NCBI GenBank assembly: GCA_023443145.1
Contig: JAEZVS010000044.1
Span: forward strand, 1-7,522
DNA length: 7,522 nt
Reading direction: 5' to 3'
Source of the DNA: Bacillota bacterium
GTDB lineage: Bacteria; Bacillota; Peptococcia; Peptococcales; Peptococcaceae
The notes below the pieces were generated by a model. That model ran no database searches and had not been told where the DNA came from. It saw only the letters and a program-made list of their open reading frames with translations. The translations under genes and the position numbers were made by a program. Shown here piece by piece: positions 1 to 6,217 of this stretch. Numbering within the stretch: the first letter of the stretch is position 1; the number at the start of each line of letters is the position of its first letter.

Positions 1-561
1 GCGTTGGGTCAGCTCCAGACTGAATTCCAGAAAATAAAGACGGGCGGCAATAAATTCCCAACGCGCGGCTTCTTTGGTGGTCAGTTCCACCGCCGCCTTA
101 ATCAGAATAGCAATGCGATCTCCCAGCCTCATCCCCTCTTTATAGAAAGAACGAAACTTCATCTCCAAATAATCCAACGCATAGCAGGCTTCGCCAAAAT
201 CGCGCTGAATAAGTTTAAGCTCTGCATCCAACTGAGGAATTTCCTGGAAGAAAGCCGCTATGCGTCCACGTACACGACGTTTGCGCTTGCGGTCTTCGCG
301 ATAGAGAATAAAGCTTTTTACTTCTTTATAATGATTGCGTTCAATTAGGGTCATTTCCACCAAGTCTTGGATGTCTTCCACTTGGATTTGAGCGCCCAAA
401 TCGGCTTCTTTACGGAGTGAGGACTCAATATGATCCACCATCTCATTTAATTCATCAGGCGCCACCACGTTGTCCACACTGGCAAAAGCCAACTCAATAA
501 CGCGGGCGATTTTCTCGCGGGTATAGGCCTCTTCGGCGCCGGTGCGTTTAATGATCTTCAA
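1..561 (-). CDS. nrdA: Ribonucleoside-diphosphate reductase, large (alpha) subunit, N-terminal part; cut by the left edge
   Basis: This enzyme reduces ribonucleotides to deoxyribonucleotides for DNA synthesis; the alpha subunit carries the active site and allosteric sites. My translation gives 187 residues with no internal stop, open at the window edge. Residues 1-93 look like an ATP-cone, the activity-regulating domain: KIIKRTG at 2-8, EKIARVIE at 16-23, VEDIQDLVE at 61-69 and FILYREDRKRKR at 84-95. Residues 125-187 match the start of the class I alpha barrel: LIKAAVELTTKEAARWEF ends at 170, followed by IAARL. No catalytic cysteines are visible because they lie further on. The start is TTG (561-559); no ATG fits, since the next methionine is residue 41 inside the ATP-cone. 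A perfect AAGGAGG lies 8 bases upstream. A class I enzyme is favoured over class II or III by the WEFIAARL region, but this is family recognition, not a search. A beta-subunit gene would be expected beyond the left edge. Confidence 0.9.
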   Translation of the reverse strand, partial: MKIIKRTGAEEAYTREKIARVIELAFASVDNVVAPDELNEMVDHIESSLRKEADLGAQIQVEDIQDLVEMTLIERNHYKEVKSFILYREDRKRKRRVRGRIAAFFQEIPQLDAELKLIQRDFGEACYALDYLEMKFRSFYKEGMRLGDRIAILIKAAVELTTKEAARWEFIAARLYFLEFSLELTQR

Positions 562-576
562 ACTTTCTACCTCCTT
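559..576 (-). promoter_or_regulatory. Ribosome binding site and TTG start of nrdA
   Basis: On the minus strand AAGGAGG (576-570) is followed by 8 bases and TTG (561-559). This is the longest Shine-Dalgarno match in the window and decides the start, since no ATG or GTG lies at a usable distance in frame. Confidence 0.85.
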
Positions 577-600
577 GGTATGATATGAACAGGTTAACTG

Positions 601-646
601 AAAAAAGAAAGGCGCGCAAGCCCCCTATGGGCTCGAAGCGCCTTTC
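601..646 (-). terminator. Strong intrinsic terminator between the pirin gene and nrdA
   Basis: On the minus strand a perfect 9-bp outer stem GAAAGGCGC/GCGCCTTTC (arms 646-638 and 615-607) encloses a second 5-bp stem AGCCC/GGGCT (633-629 and 623-619). Six T residues follow directly (606-601), giving TTTCTTTTTT with the end of the stem. No T-run follows on the plus strand, so the signal is for leftward transcription. It begins 27 bases after the pirin stop and ends about 40 bases before the nrdA start. It is either the end of the pirin transcript or an attenuator in the nrdA leader. Confidence 0.88.
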
Positions 647-672
647 CACCGTATGATAAAATTATTTAATTT

Positions 673-1533
673 TTAACCCACAGACCCTTCATTTTGAAAA
701 TCCAATTCTTCTTTTACAAAGGTTCCCGCACGCAATTCCCGAAAGGCCTGATGCATCTGGCTTTGTGAATTCATAACAATGGGCCCCGCCCAAGCAATGT
801 CTTCATTTAAAGGCCTTGAACACATATACATCACCTGTGCTGCCCCTTCGCTGGCATTGATCACCAATTCCGTGCCTTCTGAAAGCTTTACCGCCGTTTT
901 TTCCGCCACCACTTCGCCGGCTACGGTGACGTCGCCAATAAAAGTAAAAACCATCACCGAATCATCTTCGGCCATAAACAAGGTGAGCGAGGCGCCCTCC
1001 TCTAAGTGGATGTCATAATAATCCAGGGGCAGGTGATCTCCAATAAAGCCCTTATGCTCACCATAATGACCCGACAACAAACGCAGATAACCACCGTCAA
1101 AAGAAATTTCAGGAATATCTTCTCGGTGCAAGCTGCGATAACTGGGCGCACTCATTTTTTCAGCGCCGGGAAGATTCAGCCACAGCTGTAAGCCCAAAAG
1201 CCGCTCCGCCGCCGGCAACTGTTCTTCATGCATCACGCCTGAACCCGCCGTCAACCATTGCATTTCGCCGTCGGAAATACGGTCTTCATTGCCCAGGGAA
1301 TCTTTATGCACCATATTTCCTCGATAAATATAGATAATATTTTCTGTCCCCCGATGGGGATGCATAGGAAAGCCGGCGGTGTAGTCGTCGGGATTGGTGC
1401 TGTCAAAAGAATCCAATATCAGAATGGGATCAAACAGATGGGCGGTGTTGCGCCCCAGCACGCGCACCAATTCGACGCCGGCGCCATCGGTGGTGCGATG
1501 CCCTGTCACTTTTTTGACAATGGTTCTTTTCAT
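673..1533 (-). CDS. Pirin family protein (bicupin, metal-binding)
   Basis: The product is 286 residues, a normal length for bacterial pirins, which are cytoplasmic iron-binding double cupins; some have quercetin 2,3-dioxygenase activity and others regulate metabolism by protein binding. The N-terminal cupin is clear. DGAGVELVRVLGR (residues 16-28) is the usual pirin opening, FPMHPHRGTENI follows at 55-66, and LTAGSGVMHEE spans 94-104. The four metal ligands of the family are present: His58 and His60 in HPH, then His102 and Glu104 in HEE. LQLWLNLP is the conserved strand before the second cupin, which is weaker. The start is ATG at 1533-1531, with GGAGG (1546-1542) 8 bases upstream; the longer TTG start at 1548 would lie inside that binding site. 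No convincing promoter was found; it may be read from its own weak promoter or by read-through from the upstream dehydrogenase gene. Its substrate is unknown. Confidence 0.93.
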   Translation of the reverse strand: MKRTIVKKVTGHRTTDGAGVELVRVLGRNTAHLFDPILILDSFDSTNPDDYTAGFPMHPHRGTENIIYIYRGNMVHKDSLGNEDRISDGEMQWLTAGSGVMHEEQLPAAERLLGLQLWLNLPGAEKMSAPSYRSLHREDIPEISFDGGYLRLLSGHYGEHKGFIGDHLPLDYYDIHLEEGASLTLFMAEDDSVMVFTFIGDVTVAGEVVAEKTAVKLSEGTELVINASEGAAQVMYMCSRPLNEDIAWAGPIVMNSQSQMHQAFRELRAGTFVKEELDFQNEGSVG

Positions 1534-1558
1534 CCTATATGCCTCCAACTCTATATCA

Positions 1559-1579
1559 GACTGAGTCCCTTCCTCAGTC
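1559..1579. repeat. Perfect 7-bp inverted repeat in the pirin leader
   Basis: GACTGAG (1559-1565) and CTCAGTC (1573-1579) are perfect inverted arms around the 7-base loop tcccttc. It lies 12 bases upstream of the pirin Shine-Dalgarno sequence, so it could be an mRNA hairpin affecting translation or an operator. No T-run follows on either strand, so it is not a terminator. Confidence 0.5.
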
Positions 1580-1604
1580 CTTAAAAGCTTTGTTTGTATT
1601 TAAT

Positions 1605-1621
1605 TGGGCAACACTTGCCCA
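1605..1621. repeat. Perfect 7-bp palindrome upstream of the pirin gene
   Basis: TGGGCAA CAC TTGCCCA is a perfect inverted repeat with a 3-base centre, in AT-rich sequence about 72 bases upstream of the pirin start codon. It is the size and shape of a repressor operator. It could also form a tight RNA hairpin, but lacks a T-run. No known regulator can be named from the sequence. Confidence 0.5.
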
Positions 1622-1650
1622 CATTTGATTCTTAACCAACAATTGCCCCA

Positions 1651-1688
1651 TATAAACAGCGGGCGGATGCCTTCGCACTCGCCCGCTG
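1651..1688 (-). terminator. Probable terminator of the dehydrogenase gene
   Basis: CAGCGGGCG (1657-1665) and CGCCCGCTG (1680-1688) form a perfect GC-rich 9-bp stem, with inner TGC/GCA pairing around CTTC. On the minus strand it is followed by TTTATAT, a weak T-tract. It lies 62 bases after the dehydrogenase stop codon. The stem is strong, but the short T-run makes the termination efficiency uncertain. Confidence 0.65.
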
Positions 1689-1750
1689 ACGTCACATATC
1701 TTATAGAAGGTCACACATTCCCGTCAAATGTGGAAAAAGGATCTCACGCT

Positions 1751-3229
1751 CTAGTTTTCTTTAAAGAAACGCACCGTGGCCACATTGCGCTTGGTGAAAA
1801 ACTCAATGCCATCGTGACCTTGCGCTTTGAGGCCCGAACCCAGAAGGGATTCCTTGGTGCCGCCGAAAGGCAGATAAGGCATGGACGCCGGCACACCAAC
1901 ATTCACACCGGCCATACCCACATCAATCTGATCTAAAAAGGCTTCCGCAAAATAGCCGCTCTGTGTAAAGACGGAACCGCCGTTACCGTAGCGGGAACTG
2001 TTCATAAAGTCCACACCGGCTTGGAAATCGTCCACCTTAATGAGGGAAAGCACCGGTCCGAATACTTCTTCTTTGGAAATGGTCATCTCCGGTGTCACAT
2101 CGGCCAAAATGGTGGGGCGTATGAAATAACCGCCGGCCAACTCTTCTCCCATATCCGGATTGCGTCCGTCCAGCACCAGACGGGCGCCCTGGCCTATCGC
2201 TTCGTCAATAAAATGATGGATGCGCGCCAAATTTTTAGCGGAAATCACCGGGCCCATGTACACATCTTCATCCCGTGCATTGCCCACCGGCACCGTTTGC
2301 GCCATGGCCACAATGCGTTCCACCATTTCATCATAACAAGCGGCCTCAATCACCACATTGGAACCGGCCATACAGCGCTGACCGGCCGCTCCGAAACCGG
2401 AATTTTTAAGCTGATCTAAAAAACCTTCCCGGTCGCAATCTTTCAGCACCAACAGGGAATTCTTAGCTCCGGCCAATACCATGGTGCGCTTACCGTTTTT
2501 GGCGCCCACTTCGGCAATGTGCTGACCCACTGCGGTGGAGCCCACAAAACAAAGCCCTGCCACATCGGGATGAGCCATAATGGCTTCACCCACACCCCCG
2601 TCACCGTTCACCAAGTTGATGACGCCTTTTGGCAGACCGATGGCGTCAAAAATTTCCATCATGCGTTGCATGAATATCGGAGATTGTTCGCTGGCTTTAT
2701 AAACCAGAGTATTGCCGCAGCCGATGGCATAGGGCACGAACCAACCGAAAACCAATGCCGGAAAATTAAAGGGTGCCAAAGCGCCAATCACACCCAACGG
2801 CTTGCGCAGCACTTGTCCCCGCGTGTGTTGATTGATTTGAAAGGTTTCGCCAATGAGCATATTCGGCAAACCGCAGGCATTTTCCACAATTTGAATGACC
2901 CGTCCCACTTCAGCGCGCGCATCGGCAATATGCTTGGCCTGGTCTCGCGCAATGATCTGAGCCAGTTCTTCTTTATGGGTTTCCATTTCGTTTCGAAGCG
3001 CAAAAATATATTTGGCGCGCTTGCCGCTGTCTACGTTTTTCCAGGATTCAAACGCCGCCTTTGCCGCCGCCACCGCTTCAGCCACGGCATTTTCTCCGGT
3101 CAGGGGCACATGCCCGATTTCCTCTCCCGTTGACGGATTGAAAATGGGCATGGTGCCCGCTTCATCATCCGCACGCCAAACGCCATCAATGACATTTTTC
3201 ACAGCACAAAAATCTTTCGTATAATCCAT
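1751..3229 (-). CDS. mmsA: CoA-acylating methylmalonate-semialdehyde dehydrogenase
   Basis: This aldehyde dehydrogenase converts methylmalonate semialdehyde (or malonate semialdehyde), NAD+ and CoA to propionyl-CoA (or acetyl-CoA), in valine or myo-inositol breakdown. The 492-residue length is typical. PFNFP (153-157) holds the oxyanion-hole Asn155; NTLVYKASE (173-181) includes Lys178 of the NAD site. FGAAGQRCM (279-287) contains the nucleophile Cys286, and KEEVFGP (386-392) includes Glu388. The ordinary aldehyde dehydrogenase motif ELGGK is replaced by LAGAK (252-256), so the general-base Glu is missing, as in the Bacillus IolA/MmsA branch; this supports CoA-dependent chemistry. Arg110 in EVGR and Arg285 next to the nucleophile probably match that branch's substrate arginines. 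PFGGTKES (454-461) is closer to general aldehyde dehydrogenases than the PFSGWK of IolA, so the substrate is less certain than the family. ATG start, AGGAGG 6 bases upstream. No other inositol or valine genes are visible nearby. Confidence 0.88.
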   Translation of the reverse strand: MDYTKDFCAVKNVIDGVWRADDEAGTMPIFNPSTGEEIGHVPLTGENAVAEAVAAAKAAFESWKNVDSGKRAKYIFALRNEMETHKEELAQIIARDQAKHIADARAEVGRVIQIVENACGLPNMLIGETFQINQHTRGQVLRKPLGVIGALAPFNFPALVFGWFVPYAIGCGNTLVYKASEQSPIFMQRMMEIFDAIGLPKGVINLVNGDGGVGEAIMAHPDVAGLCFVGSTAVGQHIAEVGAKNGKRTMVLAGAKNSLLVLKDCDREGFLDQLKNSGFGAAGQRCMAGSNVVIEAACYDEMVERIVAMAQTVPVGNARDEDVYMGPVISAKNLARIHHFIDEAIGQGARLVLDGRNPDMGEELAGGYFIRPTILADVTPEMTISKEEVFGPVLSLIKVDDFQAGVDFMNSSRYGNGGSVFTQSGYFAEAFLDQIDVGMAGVNVGVPASMPYLPFGGTKESLLGSGLKAQGHDGIEFFTKRNVATVRFFKEN

Positions 3230-3256
3230 AACGAACCTCCTACCGTATTTTTCTTA

Positions 3257-3285
3257 AATATACCGTAATCCGTCGCATTTTTCAA
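3257..3285 (-). promoter_or_regulatory. Sigma-A-type promoter of the dehydrogenase gene
   Basis: On the minus strand -35 TTGAAA (3285-3280), a 17-base spacer and -10 TATATT (3262-3257) match the vegetative consensus well. Transcription would begin near 3250, giving a leader of about 20 bases that contains AGGAGG and the ATG at 3229. TACCGTA occurs on the plus strand at 3241-3247 and again at 3261-3267, the second touching the -10 box. Confidence 0.8.
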
Positions 3286-3309
3286 TCATTTTGGCGCATT
3301 GATATGAAA

Positions 3310-3347
3310 ATACCGATTGCACCACTTCAAATGTGTACAATCGGTAT
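3310..3347 (-). terminator. 10-bp inverted repeat: probable terminator of the glycosylation operon, possible operator
   Basis: ATACCGATTG (3310-3319) and CAATCGGTAT (3338-3347) are perfect 10-bp inverted arms with an 18-base loop. On the minus strand the stem is followed by TTTTCATAT, so it could end the operon whose last stop is at 3485-3483, about 136 bases earlier. The long loop and short T-run make this uncertain. Its right edge lies about 25 bases upstream of the dehydrogenase -35 box, and both arms contain the ATACCG motif that also occurs at 3260-3265 and, inverted, at 3351-3356, so a regulator site is a fair alternative. Confidence 0.5.
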
Positions 3348-3482
3348 CGCCGGTATAACATCCTTTGCCCCTTGTTTCAGACCTGCTTCTCTTTTTAGGC
3401 CGCCTGACACTCCTTATTCCCTTAGGCGCTCTAAACCCTCTTGAATCGCATCTGTCCATAAACAGCTGCCCGCATCGAAAGC

Positions 3483-4241
3483 CTATCCCTTTCCCCAACG
3501 CAATTGAAGCGCCGTCTGCACACTGTCTTTGACGGTTTTGCCAATTTTCATCTTGCTCATGCCCCGCTTTTGATCATAGCGCAGCACAAAAGGCACTTCC
3601 GAAAAAACAGCCCCTGCACAATGAAGTTTGTACAGCAATTCCATCATACAAGCAAACGAACGACTTTTTATAAGCGGTCTCTCTGCGCCATCCTGTACCT
3701 TGGCCAGGATGTCATAGGTGTAAAGACGATAACCGCATGTGTAATCACGCACACCCGGCACTTGCAGAACAAGACTGTAATAAAATCGTGCGCCAAGGCT
3801 TAAAAGACGGCGCACCGGATGCAGGCCCAACACACGGGCAGATTTTCGATAACGCGACGCGATGACCACATCGGCCCCTTCCTGACACTTTACAAACATC
3901 GAGAGAATATATTTCGGATCTTGTGTGTTATCCGCATCCATAATCACCAAATAATCTCCGCTGTGATAATGCGAAAGAAAATAGTGGATGAGCGTATTCA
4001 GACCGCCGCCCAAATTCTGATTGACACTGTGATAAAGTCCCGTGATATGCGCATCCCCGGCAGCCAAACGTTCAATGAGGCATTTGGTATCATCGGTGCT
4101 TTTATCATCTAAAAGCACGATATCCAATGAAATATCCAACGCTTGAAAAAAAGAAACCCGTTCTTGCCAAGCTTTCACCAGCGCTTCAATGTTTTCCCCT
4201 TCATTGTAGCAAGGCAAGCCCACCATAATGCTATGTTTCAT
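3483..4241 (-). CDS. Family 2 glycosyltransferase, DPM1-like (polyprenyl-phosphate sugar synthase)
   Basis: The product (252 residues) has the GT-A fold of enzymes that move a sugar from a nucleotide carrier to a polyprenyl phosphate on the inner membrane face. VGLPCYNEGENIEALV (7-22) is the opening strand and loop. DIVLLDDKSTDDT (40-52) binds the nucleotide. The metal-binding DAD is at 102-104 in VIMDADNTQDP, followed by VVIASRYRK (125-133) and RDYTCGYRLY (165-174). There is no C-terminal membrane segment, unlike GtrB-type enzymes; the neighbouring GtrA-like protein probably supplies membrane contact. The start is ATG at 4241-4239, with GGGAGG 5 bases upstream inside the end of the GtrA-like gene. 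The two genes overlap by 11 bases, so translation is probably coupled. The 263-residue alternative starting at 4274 has no binding site. The sugar cannot be told from the sequence. The stop is TAG, and the frame stays open 22 codons after it. Confidence 0.9.
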   Translation of the reverse strand: MKHSIMVGLPCYNEGENIEALVKAWQERVSFFQALDISLDIVLLDDKSTDDTKCLIERLAAGDAHITGLYHSVNQNLGGGLNTLIHYFLSHYHSGDYLVIMDADNTQDPKYILSMFVKCQEGADVVIASRYRKSARVLGLHPVRRLLSLGARFYYSLVLQVPGVRDYTCGYRLYTYDILAKVQDGAERPLIKSRSFACMMELLYKLHCAGAVFSEVPFVLRYDQKRGMSKMKIGKTVKDSVQTALQLRWGKG

Positions 4242-4638
4242 GTTGACCTCCCAATAGTCTGACACGCAGTGCATACATTACGAAAAACGGCACCACAATA
4301 GCCAGCGCTTTCGACACATAAAAGCTGATCACCTCGGAAAAAAAGCACATCATAGCATGATAGCTTATCCAAATCACCCCATTGCCCACCAAAAGTCCCA
4401 ACAACATGGTGGAAAAATGATACATCAAATTTTTGAGCGTGATTCGATTGTGAAAGGTAAAGAGCGTATTCAATACAAATTGTACGAGAGAACCGGTGAC
4501 CGTGCCTGCTGCATTGGCCACCATCAAAGGAGTAGACGCCAAAAACAACCGGCGCACCAACCACACATCAAGGGCCGTCACCGCCACCGATATCAGACCA
4601 TAGGTCAGCAAGCGTCTGTAAGCATAGGCATGAATCAT
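4231..4638 (-). CDS. GtrA-like small membrane protein (putative lipid-linked sugar translocator)
   Basis: A 135-residue protein with about four hydrophobic segments (roughly 10-30, 36-60, 72-95 and 102-127), the layout of the GtrA/DPMS family. Family features include the N-terminal RRLLTYGLISVAVTALDVWL run and FVLNTLFTF near residues 54-62, which matches the conserved F.LN..FTF motif. GtrA proteins are thought to flip or help flip polyprenyl-phosphate sugars across the membrane; this is shown for few members, so the role here is inferred. ATG at 4638-4636 overlaps the stop of the upstream gene as ATGA, and AGGAGG lies within that gene's last codons. The end overlaps the GT2 gene by 11 bases. 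It therefore sits between a sugar-lipid synthase and a sugar transferase, as expected for a translocator. No catalytic motif is present. Confidence 0.87.
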   Translation of the reverse strand: MIHAYAYRRLLTYGLISVAVTALDVWLVRRLFLASTPLMVANAAGTVTGSLVQFVLNTLFTFHNRITLKNLMYHFSTMLLGLLVGNGVIWISYHAMMCFFSEVISFYVSKALAIVVPFFVMYALRVRLLGGQHET

Positions 4639-6104
4639 GAGCCCTCCTCTGAGAAAAGCACAAAATCTTTATTTTGATAGGTGATGTGCCATTTTTTCTC
4701 ATACAACAAAATATTATAAAAGGCATCAAATTTCGTTCCGGCATAGAAAAGCGCCACCTGACCCATGCCCTGCCCATGGCGAAAATCAATTTCCGCCTGC
4801 GGATCGGTGGGCACCCCCTGCATGCGATCCAGACCCAGACGTGTGCCCATGCGGCCGGTGGCATTGATTAAAACCGGTGTGGCCAGATTATACCCTACAT
4901 ATGCATCGGGCGATGTGCGGGCACGAATCACCTGTGCTTCATTGCTGATGGCTGTTTGCACCGGCAGTTCTTCCTGTCTTTTCTCAATGGCCGTTCCCGT
5001 ACTCAAAGACACCAGCACCACCAAAACCATCAGCAAAACCACGCCCTGTTTGGCCAATGCCTTAAATGCCAGCGCTGCCAAAAGCGACACCAGCGGCAGC
5101 AAAAAAACCAGATAATATTCAAAGCGAATGATGGAGACCACCGTTGCCGCTTCCAAAAGCATGGAAAACGTCACTGCCCATAAAAAGAAACGCTGATCTT
5201 TAGGCAAACGAGCAATACATAGCAGACCCACCGCCGCCGGCAGCAACACCCACGGCGTGAACTCATGAAAAAAGACACGGCGATAAAAATCCAACGTCTC
5301 TTGGGAGAAAATAGACCACAATTTATCGGAAAAAATATGATGTATGGCAATGTCCGACACATAGCGTTGGGTGGCATGTGCGCCCACATAAAGAAAATAA
5401 AGCAGAGACGGCAGCAACGCCACCAGCCCATAACCATAAAATACCGGACTTTTTAGCGCACGGTGTCCCAAACGTCTGAAAAAGAGCGCCATAATACCCA
5501 GCCCCACAAAAGCCACCGGCAGCTTCTCCATAATGGCCAGGGACATCCAAACCGCCGAAAAAGCAACATCCCACACCCGCCCGGCATCATACCAGCGATA
5601 AAAATAATACAAAGAGGCCACAAAACCCAGCATGGCCAGCGGCTCGGGCAAAATGGCCCGCGATATGGCCACACTTAACGGCAAGCTGAGATAAATAAAC
5701 ACCGCCACCAAAGCCAGCGCCGGTGCCATAAAGTATTGGCACAATCGGTACAAATACACAGCAGAGAGCAAAAAGAAAACAAGAGAGGCCACACGCATGG
5801 TCAAGGCCATCTCAACGCCGAGCCACTGATGGATATAACAGCCCAGCGCCGGCAAAAGGGCCGGCTCCAGCTGCACCAAATTGCCGCCGTTGTCGTCGCA
5901 AAAAAACTGCGGACGCAGCAAATCCACACCATGCAGTGCAAAATAATGGCCAATGGCATACGTATCCGACTGCCGCCAGGCATTGTATACCTCCCAAGGC
6001 GGATGAAAAAGAGTCGGCCACAAAAATACCACATAAAGCGCAAACAGAATGAGCAAAAACATATGGCAGAGCCATGTCTCTCGGCCATTGGATGCAACCA
6101 TCAT
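4635..6104 (-). CDS. Multi-spanning membrane glycosyltransferase, GT39/ArnT-like
   Basis: The product has 489 residues: an N-terminal hydrophobic segment (about 11-33), a first external loop, roughly ten further membrane segments to about residue 370, and a hydrophilic tail of about 120 residues. The first loop contains AWRQSDTYAIGHYF (42-55); Asp47 sits where GT39/GT83 enzymes keep a catalytic or lipid-phosphate-binding acid. Further landmarks are LEPALLP (79-85), SRAILPEPLAMLG (148-160) and FEYYLVFLLP (328-337). Such enzymes take a sugar from a polyprenyl-phosphate donor and attach it to protein, lipid A-type lipid or cell-wall glycan outside the membrane. A Gram-positive setting makes a protein or wall glycan more likely, but this is inference. 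It is the first gene of its operon; its TGA overlaps the next ATG by 4 bases. The start could be ATG at 6104 or the next codon at 6101; AAAGGGGG (6116-6109) lies 4 or 7 bases upstream. The longer TTG-type start at 6152 has no binding site. Confidence 0.85.
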   Translation of the reverse strand: MMVASNGRETWLCHMFLLILFALYVVFLWPTLFHPPWEVYNAWRQSDTYAIGHYFALHGVDLLRPQFFCDDNGGNLVQLEPALLPALGCYIHQWLGVEMALTMRVASLVFFLLSAVYLYRLCQYFMAPALALVAVFIYLSLPLSVAISRAILPEPLAMLGFVASLYYFYRWYDAGRVWDVAFSAVWMSLAIMEKLPVAFVGLGIMALFFRRLGHRALKSPVFYGYGLVALLPSLLYFLYVGAHATQRYVSDIAIHHIFSDKLWSIFSQETLDFYRRVFFHEFTPWVLLPAAVGLLCIARLPKDQRFFLWAVTFSMLLEAATVVSIIRFEYYLVFLLPLVSLLAALAFKALAKQGVVLLMVLVVLVSLSTGTAIEKRQEELPVQTAISNEAQVIRARTSPDAYVGYNLATPVLINATGRMGTRLGLDRMQGVPTDPQAEIDFRHGQGMGQVALFYAGTKFDAFYNILLYEKKWHITYQNKDFVLFSEEGS

Positions 6105-6188
6105 CCATCCCCCTTTCACATATGACTGAACCGACCGGAATGGCCGCCACAAAAATGCGTCATGTTAAACAACAAATTTTATAATAAT

Positions 6189-6217
6189 AGAATAATCGGA
6201 GCAACATTGGTTGTCAA
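6189..6217 (-). promoter_or_regulatory. Promoter of the three-gene glycosylation operon
   Basis: On the minus strand a perfect -35 TTGACA (6217-6212) is followed by 17 bases and TATTCT (6194-6189), a partial -10 match. TATTAT and TATAAA follow in the next few bases and could give shifted starts. The leader would be about 78 bases before the ATG at 6104. A perfect 6-bp inverted repeat, ACATTG GTTGT CAATGT (6204-6220), covers the -35 box and could be an operator. Confidence 0.68.

Noticed and set aside
575..585. TTGGTATGATA shared with the stalk-gene promoter (6514-6524), suggesting a plus-strand promoter antisense to nrdA
   Set aside because: An 11-base match between two sites is expected by chance in 7.5 kb, there is no -35 box, and it would run straight into the hairpin region with no gene ahead of it on that strand.
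1531..1548. Longer TTG start for the pirin gene at 1548
   Set aside because: It overlaps the GGAGG that serves the ATG at 1533, and family alignment begins at MKRTIVKK.
1714..1732. CACATT/AATGTG hairpin after the dehydrogenase stop codon
   Set aside because: It is a 6-bp stem with no T-run on the minus strand; the stronger hairpin at 1657-1688 is the better terminator candidate.
2519..3133. A 204-codon open frame on the plus strand
   Set aside because: It lies wholly opposite the dehydrogenase gene, is rich in His, Gln and Arg as expected of an antisense shadow, and matches no family.
4239..4274. Longer start for the GT2 gene at 4274
   Set aside because: It would overlap the GtrA-like gene by more than 40 bases without a binding site, while the ATG at 4241 has GGGAGG at the right distance and begins just before the conserved first strand.
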